From: Paraphysomonas bandaiensis
Taxonomy: Eukaryota; Chrysophyceae
Length of the DNA stretch: 64,000 nucleotides
Assembly (NCBI GenBank): GCA_965644295.1
Contig: CBFFRP010000059.1
Span: forward strand, 62,001 to 126,000
Direction of reading: 5' to 3'
Shown here: in pieces, positions 32,902 through 41,835 of the stretch
How positions within the stretch are numbered: the first letter of the stretch is position 1
How the letters are laid out: every line of letters begins with the position of its first letter
Notes under the pieces: model-generated
The model's input: only the letters and a program-made list of their open reading frames with translations
What the model was told of the DNA's origin: nothing
The model's database searches: none
Translations under genes and position numbers: made by a program

Positions 32902-33131
32902 TTCACTTGTGGCTAGGTGATATTCAAAAATTCTAGATGACAGCATAAATAATGTTTTGCATATAGTAATCAAAAATATTTCTAATTCAGCATATTATGG
33001 CTATAAACTAAATTAGACGAGCAGTAGCAATCACGGAATTCATGTGAACAACATGTGCTGGTATAGAGTAAAGTACGGATTCGATTACCTTGGTTACACT
33101 TCGCCTGCTATACCTCATTGTTTTGCAATTG

Positions 33132-34760
33132 CTAGTTGCTCATTGATTTGATGAATTCTTCGATCTCTTTGATCTCTTCGAACTCTTCATCCGAAATAAT
33201 TATACTGTCAAGGTCGTTGGGGCTCACATTTTCAAATCCAAATGGGAATGACTCCATTCCGGATTCCACTGTAGATTGAAGGCCCATGTTATTGTCATGA
33301 TGGTTGCTCAAACCATCGCATCCATATCCAGAGTGGACTGTTTGTTCGAAATGGTAATTCCCACTTTCGTTTCCCATTGTATGTTCGTCTTCATTAGATG
33401 AATACGATTGGTCCGAATTCATTCTATCGTTTACTTCTTTTCGAGAATTTTCATTTTTTATGCGTTTATTAAAGGTTTTAATATCGTTAATTAGCGACAC
33501 GTCGCTATCTTGTTTGCGTCTTTTACTCCTTGTGTTTTCAGAGGTAGGTTCGCTAATGCTACCGTTTTTTTCTTCTCGAGCATTTTCATTTTTTAAGGGT
33601 TTATTATTGGTTTCTTTATTTTGCAGCACGTTTTCTCGTGTGCAAGATTCGTTGTGAGTGCGCTGTTCAGGCGTGGGCTTGAACCGCACATTTACGGAAT
33701 GCAATTTATCATATGCAATACTCCGACTTCCGGTTTTCCAAGATGAAGATGATTGGTCTCGAATGTTGTTCACATTCACCGAATTCATTCCATCGTTTAC
33801 TTCATTTCCAGTATGTTCATTTGAATATTCATTTACCCCTTGCGACAGGTCATTATTTTGTTGGCGACTTTCATCATTTCGTCCACCGCCATTTCTTCCA
33901 GGCTTTTTCCTCACTGTTATAGGACCCAATTCTGTAAGTCCAACGCCAGAGCATTTAGTCGCAATACAAAGCACAACAGGTGGAGGAGCTCTTGTATTTC
34001 CTTCCAATCTGAATTGAATTTTCCACTTTTTATTTGTAAATTCTGATTTCATCTCAGTTATATTCATCTCAGTTATATTAATATCACTGCGCTCAGCAAT
34101 GCACGATATTATAAAATCTCTGCCAATGCTTTGTAGCAAGTTATAGTCCACATTTCCATTCATACTGACAACGAGCGTGATTCGATTGGACTTTTTTCTT
34201 GTATAAAAATATGACGAAATGTTACCATTTTTATCACGTTTTGACACAATGCCTTCAATGTATTCAACTTGTGGTTTTGCACTTACGACGCGATATCTTC
34301 GCAGTGACTTTTTACAATTCAGTTTGCTGCCATCGGTGCTCTCCGCGGTGCTCTCCGCATGTATACGAAAACTCTTGCCAATAGTCTCTACTTTAGCAAG
34401 AAACTCTAAAATACCGCAAGGAGGAATGGCTACACTGTGTGTCGCCTGTATGTTTGAGTTATATGAGTGAGGAGAGAGGTTTGAGAGGTTTGATCCCTAC
34501 CAGAATACAGTCCGGATCATATGCGTCCATAAACTTCACTTTAATGGGACGACCATCCCTGAGGCATATATGAGCATAAAGCAACAGTGTTATATGAATC
34601 TGATGTACTTGGTGCGTTGTGGAATGGAGACTCCTGCTGTGGTTTTGGAGTTAGTCACTTGGATTGTAATCGTATCACCCTCAAACACCAACTCATCTTG
34701 GTTTGCGTCTTCTGGATATGATTCATAATCAGGGGTGTTTATGATCAAGCCTTCAGTCAT
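33132..34760 (-). CDS. Unrecognised three-exon protein, ~507 aa, acidic tail
   Basis: The exons I read are 34760-34609, 34558-34501 and 34445-33132. The first half is compact and beta-rich by appearance: VFEGDTITIQVTNSK, DGRPIKVKFMDAYD, SVAIPPCGILEFLAKVE, KKWKIQFRLEG, PPPVVLCIATKC and ELGPITVRKKPGR. The second half is Asn/Ser/Glu-rich and disordered, with basic patches (RSKRRKQD). It ends in an acidic helix, ISDEEFEEIKEIEEFI. This layout recalls eukaryotic transcription factors that combine an Ig-like DNA-binding fold with an acidic activation tail. That is only an impression; no diagnostic motif was identified. The splice sites keep frame (phases 2 and 0). Confidence 0.6.
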
Positions 34761-35452
34761 TATGGTGGATCTTAAGTAGTATGAAATGAAGTCGACTTGC
34801 AGTGATATCATGCATGTGCATCACACTCATATACACACACCCACGCAAGCCCCAGTACCAGTGGTAGGAAATCTCCAGGACAATTCTGCAATTCAGAATC
34901 TTGGAAAGAGTTTGTTGAAAACAATCTAAAAACTACCATTTTTGAGCACTGCATTTTTAGAATTAGCAAAATACTGGATACGGCTATAAAATCTACTGCT
35001 GTACAGTGTACATATTATAAATACTGCATTTCTACTTGGTTTTGTGTGATCCAAAATGGGAGTTTTTATATATACTGGATATAATACTGTGGTATACCTA
35101 CACACAGTACCTACCGACAGTACCTACCGACAGTATCTACCTACAGAGTATCTACCTACAGTACCTACCGACAGTACCTACCTACAGAGTATCTACTTAC
35201 GTATGTCCAAACAGCAGCACATGGACATGCAAATGTGGCTGTCTTGCATATCTACCAACACTTGCATTATGCCAGTGCCATTCCCTCCAACAATGACAAT
35301 TCTTACTGGTATGAATATTTGGTTCACTTTGCAATTGGGATTCAAACATTGCAACAATGCATCGCCACCACCACTTTGTTTATATCAATCACAAACTGAA
35401 TTGTCGTCATGAGATGCTTCTTTCTTCTATTGACTGGCTTGTCACTTATTTA
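34761..35452. other. Intergenic with a simple-repeat tract
   Basis: This contains cacacaccc-rich sequence near 34830 and an imperfect (cctaccgacagta)n/(ctacctacagagtat)n tract at about 35100-35200. No coding signal was found on either strand. Confidence 0.5.
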
Positions 35453-36342
35453 TAAATATAGCTTTAGTTTTTTACGTAAGATTTCAGTGTCTGAGCTACG
35501 GGAGTGTCTCATCTCCCTTGCCGTTTCACTCATTTCTTCCACAAGAGGAATATTTTCATATTTGTGAGGTAGAAATTTTATGCCTTTCGCAACATCGATA
35601 TCCCTACTTTCAACCCTCCAAATAATGAATTGAGTCGTTGTGTTAATGTCGCTGGAGTTAATGTGTTTCCGTTTTAGTTAAAAAACACAAATTTTGTATC
35701 GATATGTTTTGTAATTTTAAGCCAGCCATTTAGTATTGATTGCACATTGCGACTAATATCTATTCGCTGAGTTCCATTCGTGTCTTTTGTTTTATATGTC
35801 TGAAACACAAACTGCCTTGACTTCCAATCTACAAAATTAAATTAAATTCTGTATAATCAAGAGACCTGCGCGGCAAAAACCCCATAACTCCACTGCGTAA
35901 TGATAACAGTATAAACGACTGAATTTCTTGCAGCTGGTTCATTGTCAAGCGCTTTACGTACATCAATTTTGCTATTTTAGGCCAGATTTTAGCATGTACT
36001 GCATCTACATCGACATAATCTACCCAGTTACGCTTTTCTCTATCTGTTTTGGTGTTTTTCATTGCATTGTACGCCTCAATATCATTGCGCATGATTCGAT
36101 TAAATACATCATCACCCGTCAATATATACAGTGCGGAACATGTGGTTTTTTGCTTATTTATATTGGGTATGGAGTAGACAATACTCAGTGATGGTTTTGG
36201 TATCACTAAAATCGGATGGGTCAAATTTGCCAGTGCCAATGGTATTACTGTGTGCTGATTTCAGTAGTGCAAAATATGTACGCAGAGAACTCTCCGAAAG
36301 TTTCGGTCCGTTTTGCAATAATTTACGGCGAATCATATCCAT
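35453..36342 (-). pseudogene. Broken viral-type tyrosine recombinase (endogenous viral fragment)
   Basis: Three frames in series on the - strand resemble one protein of the phage-integrase-like family common in algal giant viruses, virophages and Polinton-like viruses. In order: SESSLRTYFALLKSAH (36300s); then after a frameshift TCSALYILTG, REKRNWVDYVDVD and LQEIQSFILLSLRSGVMGFL; then PRRSLDYTEF. After a stop and frameshift come RIDISRNVQSILNGWL, LTPATLTQRLNSLFGG, and AREMRHSRSSD close to the C-terminus. The Arg of PRRS and the HS near the end fit recombinase active-site positions; I could not place the catalytic Tyr. At least two frameshifts and two stops make it a dead copy. The family assignment is from memory of its pattern and needs a profile search. 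Confidence 0.6.
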
Positions 36343-36580
36343 TGTTTCACTTTATACATGTTTTAGTAGATATAATACAAACAATACAAAGCCTCTTAAA
36401 TTTAGACTGTATTTCAGAATACGCTTTCTTAATCTCGGGACGGGAGAGTATATATATATAACACACATTCGCCGTTCCAAAAAGAAAAAGTCCTAATCCA
36501 CAATGTACTCCAGAATACGCTCCAGACAGCATAAATATCATATTGAATAAATTATAACGTTACGGAGGGTAAATAAAAAA
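36343..36580. other. Spacer before satellite
   Basis: AT-rich; no gene recognised. The satellite begins abruptly at about 36581. Confidence 0.5.
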
Positions 36581-37963
36581 TCAGATAAGGTTTATGCCAC
36601 GTCGCATATAATTTTACAACACTTTTGAGAGACTCAGGTCTTGAACGATAAACAATCCATATAAGCGTCAAGTTTTCACCGTCAGCTTTAAGATAAGTCA
36701 TATATTAAACTGATAGAATCATCACAGTCTCTAATACACAAGTATACCATCATGATGTCAATGATACCTTGATAATATCCCGCAAATATAATATTCACCG
36801 CATGATGCCATACGCTATCCCCGCGTAACGCGCCATTCCTACAATCATTCAATCAACACATACCCCATTATACGCAGATGCAATACAACATAATCAGCAT
36901 TGCATAGCAACATCAGGTGATTTGTCTGTATATATGGATCAAAATGCTTGCTCAGTATTATTATATATAATGGAAACTATCGTCACTTGCTGCAGTTGCA
37001 CACAACTAAACAATTATCATTCGTGTCTACCTCATAATATGAAGTCATAACTCACGCGGGCCACATATAGTACATCAGTCTCCCTGAAATTGCTGTTAGA
37101 CAGACACACACACAAATATCACGCACCAGGTACACATAAGATAAGGTTTATGCCACGTCGCATATAATTTTACAACACTATTGAGAGACTCAGGTCTTGA
37201 ACGATAAACAATCCATATAAGCGTCAAGTTTTCACCGTCAGCTTTAAGATATGTCATATATTAAACTGATAGAATCATCACAGTCTCTAATACACAAGTA
37301 TACCATCATGATGTCAATGATACCTTGATAATATCCCGCAAATATAATATTCACCGCATGATGCCATACGCTATCCCCGCGTAACGCGCCATTCCTACAA
37401 TCATTCAATCAACACATACCCCATTATACGCAGATGCAATACAACATAATCAGCATTGCATAGCAACATCAGGTGATTTGTCTGTATATATGGATCAAAA
37501 TGCTTGCTCAGTATTATTATATATAATGGAAACTATCGTCACTTGCTGCAGTTGCACACAACTAAACAATTATCATTCGTGTCTACCTCATAATATGAAG
37601 TCATAACTCACGCGGGCCACATATAGTACATCAGTCTCCCTGAAATTGCTGTTAGACGGACACACACACAAATATCACGCACCAGGTACACATAAGATAA
37701 GGTTTATGCCACGTCGCATATAATTTTACAACACTATTGAGAGACTCAGGTCTTGAACGATAAACAATCCATATAAGCGTCAAGTTTTCACCGTCAGCTT
37801 TAAGATATGTCATATATTAAACTGATAGAATCATCACAGTCTCTAATACACAAGTATACCATCATGATGTCAATGATACCTTGATAATATCCCGCAAATA
37901 TAATATTCACCGCATGATGCCATACGCTATCCCCGCGTAACGCGCCATTCCTACAATCATTCA
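36581..37963. repeat. 554-556-bp satellite, left block
   Basis: About two and a half units (reference point actcacgcgggcc at 37051 and 37607, period 556). The first unit is truncated at its left. Variants specific to this block are gggccacatatag, gcagatgcaatac and gctcagtattatt; the right block has gggccgcatatag, gcagatgtaatac and gctcagcattatt. The block ends at tcattca, directly against the Copia LTR. Confidence 0.97.
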
Positions 37964-38144
37964 GTTGAACTATAAGGTATAGACTTGGTGAAAAGAGAAT
38001 AATGATTAGAGATTACACATGTAACATGTTGATACATTGTACTAAGTGTGTGGATATGCATGCATGTGGTGTAATGTCCATTCATTCAATATACGTCGTA
38101 CGCATGCAATAGGGAAACTACGGAAGCGAAGTTTATACTTCAAC
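37964..38144 (-). repeat. Copia 3' LTR
   Basis: This is the left copy of the LTR, starting gttgaactataagg and ending gtttatacttcaac on the + strand. Compared with the right copy I count three substitutions. It is followed inward by the purine tract that primes plus-strand synthesis. Confidence 0.93.
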
Positions 38145-38232
38145 TCTCCCCCTTAAACTAAGCGTACGTTCGAAATGATATGGAAATGCATGTCTATACT
38201 TAATACACTAGAATATCACAGCACACAAGCAT

Positions 38233-41200
38233 TTAAGTAGAGCACCCAAAAAGAATTGACCTGAAATGTCTGAATTCTGTCTTGCGAAGGGGCTTAGTCA
38301 TAACATCGGCAATATTGTTGGCAGAATCAACATACACAAAACGAACGATATTGTTTTGAACGAGTTGTCGAATGAAATGATGACGAATTTCAATATGTTT
38401 AGACCGCTTGTGAAACACTGGGTTGACCGAGAGATTAATAGCAGATGTGTTGTCGACTTTGATTTCCAGGGTATCGGGTTGAATGGGTTTTGCAGGTGAG
38501 CGCGGGAAAGTCAACTCTGCACAGACTGTGTTATGGGAAATACCTTCCTTGGATGTATCACCCATAGAATAATACTCAGAATCCATTGTTGACAGGGCTA
38601 GAGATTGTTGGAGTTTGGAAAACCATGCAATACAAGCACCAGCTAGGAGAAATGCAGCTCCGGACTGAGAACGTCGAGTATCTACATCATAATTTGCCCA
38701 ATTTGCGTCAGAAAAAGCCTGTAGCGTAGGTGGATTGTTGGATTGGCGCCTATAGGTCAGCTGAAGATCCGCCGAACCTTTCAAATATTTCAATATCTGT
38801 ACCACAGCATTCCAGTGTTCCCTGCCGGGGTTAGACAGAAAACGTGCACAACATCCAACGGCAAAAGCAATATCAGGGCGAGTGCACATCATAACATACA
38901 TTAATTTTCCAACCACTGTGCGATAAGGGATATTCCCCATATAGATTTTCTCCTCGTCCGTGCTTGGAGACATCGAGGCAGATAATTTAACATGGTTGGC
39001 CATAGGTACTGGAGATGTTGAGTTGATCGGGTGGATCGGGTCCACATATTCGATTAAGTCGTTGATGTATTGACACTGAGAGAGTTGGACTGTGTGTCGA
39101 TCCTTCGATGTGTGAATACGGATCCCAAGAAACCACTCGAGGGGACCTAAATCGTTAGTACGAAATTTTTGGTGTAATAACACGCAAAATTTATTCAATA
39201 GGCTAATGCTGGATGCAGCAATGGCAATATCATCAACATATACGCATATAATGACGAATCCATCATCAGATTGGTGATAAAATACACACGTATCTGAGGT
39301 ACATTGTGTAAATGATATGGATAATAAAAATGCAGTCATCATATTATGAAATAGTCTACTAGCCTGTTTAAGACCATAGAGAGACTTTAACAGTTTATAA
39401 CACTTGCCTCGTGGGAGTCTGCTGCCTGGGGGTGCTGACATATAGCAATCATAGTCAATGTCAGACTGTGGAAAAGCCTTTGGCACATCCAAATGGTGAA
39501 CATATAGTCCATAATGAGCACATAATGCAAGAACAATACGTAATGTCGAATGTCGAACTACAGGGGAGAATGTCTCATCATAATCGACACCATGGATTTG
39601 TGTGTAACCCTTGACTACGAGTCTTGCTCGATAACGCACTATGTTGCCATCTTTGTCAGTTTTCTTCTTGAAAACCCACTTTGATCGCATTAAGTTTGCA
39701 TCAGGAGGGATATCCACTACTTTCCATGTTCCCTGCGCCTGGAGTCCAGTTAACTCCTCTTGCATAGCTTCCTCCCATTTAGCATTGTCTGCACTCCGTT
39801 GTGCAGCAGCATAGGATAGAGGAGCATCGAACACAGCAAAAACATTGTAGCTGTCGTCCCTACCAGGAGCTGAATGAACCATGATCGTGGGCTCGTAAGC
39901 TGTAGTCACTAGAGCTAGATGGAACAGAAGTCGCTCGACTGGCTTGCGTGATCGCGTCGATCGTCGCACAATAGGGATGTGTGTATCTCTTTCTCGTGGC
40001 TGCCGCGAAGTTGTACCCGTCGAGGTGAAGGAGCGACCTTCAGTCTGAGGGACCACATCGGGAGCTGGCTGTAACACGATTTCTGAAGAAGCTAACCCGT
40101 CGGCTGCTTCAACAGATTTCTTGTCAAGCTCATATATAACATCGGGTTTGTGACATTGTATGGAGGGATCATTCCCGTCGGTATCCTCCTCCTGTACAAG
40201 TTCATCATCGGACTCATCATGGATCCGCTCCCGTGCTTGGAAAGGTGACACTAGTTTAAAGGCATGCTGAATGAATCTGACATCCGCAGTCTCGAGGACC
40301 ATGCCTGTGCTCGGTCTATACACTTTATACGTGGACCGTGAGTATGGGACATATCCCACAAAACGAACAATTTCGCCAGGGTTACCGCCTTGCGATGACG
40401 AGAAATGTAGGTTGTGATAATAACATTCCATGCCATATACATGTAGATTAGCGATAGTCGGGGGTTGACCATGCCATGCTTCCCATGGTGTCATTCCAAG
40501 GGAGCGAGAAAAATTCAATGCATGCAATAATATGACATGTGTCGCGGATAGAGGCCATGTCCGCTTCGGCAAACCAGAATATGTTCTGAGGCAGCGCTCC
40601 TTCTCTGCTGTGGTTCTGTTTCCACGCTCAATAGTACCAGAGTACCGTTTGTTACCGGCCGGACTGGGCATATGGCGTATGTTGTTACGGAGACAGTAAT
40701 TCTTGAAGTCCTCATTGATAAACTCAGTGCCCGGATCAGAAAGCAGAATAAAATCACGTACACCGTAGGGAAATACTTCTTCAAGAACAAAGCGATGGAG
40801 ACCTTCTACCAATGCATCAGACTTCTTCTTTAGAAAATAAATGAACATCATGGTGGAAAAGTCATCTAAAAACAACATCCAATAACGCACGCCACCAATA
40901 CCACGAGTCATAAATGGTCCTTTCAGGTCCACATGAATGATCTGAGCCGGGTATTCCGCACGCATACGTGGGGACTTGGACGGTCGAGAGCGTGTTGATT
41001 TGGAAATATAATCGACTTCGCAGTGTGGTAATTGATTGATATCAATAGAGCGCCATGAGTATGGAAAACCAGTGATCTTGCCATGTCGGAGGGCATCATA
41101 AAGAATGGAGTACGCCGGATGGCCTAATTGGAGATGGAGTAATAAGAACGCATGTGCAGCCTTCGAGATGACCGGTGCCATTGTACTGCAATTAGGAGGC

Positions 41201-41517
41201 GTCTTAACGTTACTATATCTGCTGCGGTCGCGACGAACACACTGACGTTTGGACGGAGGGGTGTGAACTGTGCCGTCAGCAGAAGACTTTCTAGCATTGG
41301 TACATGGGGTAGGACAATATGACACAGAAAAACCACAACAGTAATGACCAAATTGGCAGTGTATATCCTCCAAATCTCGTTTTTTCTTGAAAGCTGAAAA
41401 ATTGGGATTTTTGTAACAAGTTTCTGGAGAATGTGTACATTTTTTGTGACAATGCGGACACACTGATTTTTGTTTGGAAGAGGGTAACGCGCTTGTTTCA
41501 TAGAGAGGTAGCAACAA
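38233..41517 (-). CDS. pol: Copia polyprotein, integrase-RT-RNase H (gag and protease lost)
   Basis: The open frame is about 1094 codons; its first codon is not ATG (it reads TTG). Domains in order: a degenerate zinc-knuckle segment (CPHCHKKCTHSPETCY); the GAG-pre-integrase motif LLHLQLGHPAYSILYDAL; an integrase core with IHVDLKGPF, LLSDPGTEF and TIERGNRT (the D, D, E positions); RT with WVFKKKTDKDGNIVRYRARL, HHLDVPKAF and the catalytic VYVDDIAIA; and RNase H with AFSDANWANYDVD, STMDSEYYS, KVDNTSAI and NPVFHKRSKHIEIRHHFIRQ. No aspartic protease motif lies between knuckle and integrase. The frame has no internal stop, so decay is limited to the 5' rearrangement. Confidence 0.92.
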   Translation of the reverse strand: MLLPLYETSALPSSKQKSVCPHCHKKCTHSPETCYKNPNFSAFKKKRDLEDIHCQFGHYCCGFSVSYCPTPCTNARKSSADGTVHTPPSKRQCVRRDRSRYSNVKTPPNCSTMAPVISKAAHAFLLLHLQLGHPAYSILYDALRHGKITGFPYSWRSIDINQLPHCEVDYISKSTRSRPSKSPRMRAEYPAQIIHVDLKGPFMTRGIGGVRYWMLFLDDFSTMMFIYFLKKKSDALVEGLHRFVLEEVFPYGVRDFILLSDPGTEFINEDFKNYCLRNNIRHMPSPAGNKRYSGTIERGNRTTAEKERCLRTYSGLPKRTWPLSATHVILLHALNFSRSLGMTPWEAWHGQPPTIANLHVYGMECYYHNLHFSSSQGGNPGEIVRFVGYVPYSRSTYKVYRPSTGMVLETADVRFIQHAFKLVSPFQARERIHDESDDELVQEEDTDGNDPSIQCHKPDVIYELDKKSVEAADGLASSEIVLQPAPDVVPQTEGRSFTSTGTTSRQPRERDTHIPIVRRSTRSRKPVERLLFHLALVTTAYEPTIMVHSAPGRDDSYNVFAVFDAPLSYAAAQRSADNAKWEEAMQEELTGLQAQGTWKVVDIPPDANLMRSKWVFKKKTDKDGNIVRYRARLVVKGYTQIHGVDYDETFSPVVRHSTLRIVLALCAHYGLYVHHLDVPKAFPQSDIDYDCYMSAPPGSRLPRGKCYKLLKSLYGLKQASRLFHNMMTAFLLSISFTQCTSDTCVFYHQSDDGFVIICVYVDDIAIAASSISLLNKFCVLLHQKFRTNDLGPLEWFLGIRIHTSKDRHTVQLSQCQYINDLIEYVDPIHPINSTSPVPMANHVKLSASMSPSTDEEKIYMGNIPYRTVVGKLMYVMMCTRPDIAFAVGCCARFLSNPGREHWNAVVQILKYLKGSADLQLTYRRQSNNPPTLQAFSDANWANYDVDTRRSQSGAAFLLAGACIAWFSKLQQSLALSTMDSEYYSMGDTSKEGISHNTVCAELTFPRSPAKPIQPDTLEIKVDNTSAINLSVNPVFHKRSKHIEIRHHFIRQLVQNNIVRFVYVDSANNIADVMTKPLRKTEFRHFRSILFGCST

Positions 41518-41655
41518 AAAATCAGTGTGTCCGCATTGTCACAAAAAATGTACACATTCTCCAGAAACTTGTTACAAAAATCCCAATTTTTCAGCTTTCA
41601 AGAAAAAACGAGATTTGGAGGATATACACTGTTTGCGTTGTGGCCAATTTGGTCA
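41343..41655. repeat. Inverted duplication of the Copia zinc-knuckle region
   Basis: Arms at about 41343-41475 and 41513-41655 are near-perfect inverted repeats around a ~37-bp spacer. Translated inward, both encode CPHCHKKCTHSPETCY and AFKKKRDLEDIHC. The outer arm continues CLRCGQFGH; the arm fused to pol lacks 12 bp (tttgcgttgtgg) and reads CQFGH. The outer arm joins the 5' LTR directly. Confidence 0.93.
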
Positions 41656-41835
41656 TTGAACTATAAGGTATAGACTTGGTGAAAAGAGAATAATGATTAG
41701 AGATTACACATGTAACATGTCGATACATTGTACTAAGTGTGTGGATATGCATGCATGTGGTGTAATGTCCATTCATTCCATATACGTCGTACGTATGCAA
41801 TAGGGAAACTACGGAAGCGAAGTTTATACTTCAAC
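41656..41835 (-). repeat. Copia 5' LTR
   Basis: This is the right copy of the LTR. Its inner side abuts the inverted zinc-knuckle arm instead of a primer-binding site and leader, so I see no recognisable tRNA primer-binding site. The outer side meets the satellite at tcattca. Confidence 0.93.

Larger units (their letters stand above)
37964..41835 (-). mobile_element. Copia LTR retrotransposon, rearranged at its 5' side
   Basis: Two ~180-bp LTRs (37964-38144 and 41656-41835) differ at three positions by my count, so insertion is fairly recent. The element is on the - strand; the polypurine tract aagggggaga lies just inside the 3' (left) LTR. It is inserted in the satellite, with tcattca on both sides (37957-37963 and 41836-41842). 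That is 7 bp rather than the usual 5, and the LTR ends read GTTGAA...TTCAAC without the expected outer T and A. Gag and protease are missing. In their place is an inverted copy of the zinc-knuckle segment next to the 5' LTR. Such an element cannot move by itself. Confidence 0.93.

Noticed and set aside
33132-36342. The 507-aa gene and the recombinase pseudogene as one integrated virus
   Set aside because: Same strand and close, but the gene has introns and no viral motif, and no capsid or ATPase gene was seen nearby.
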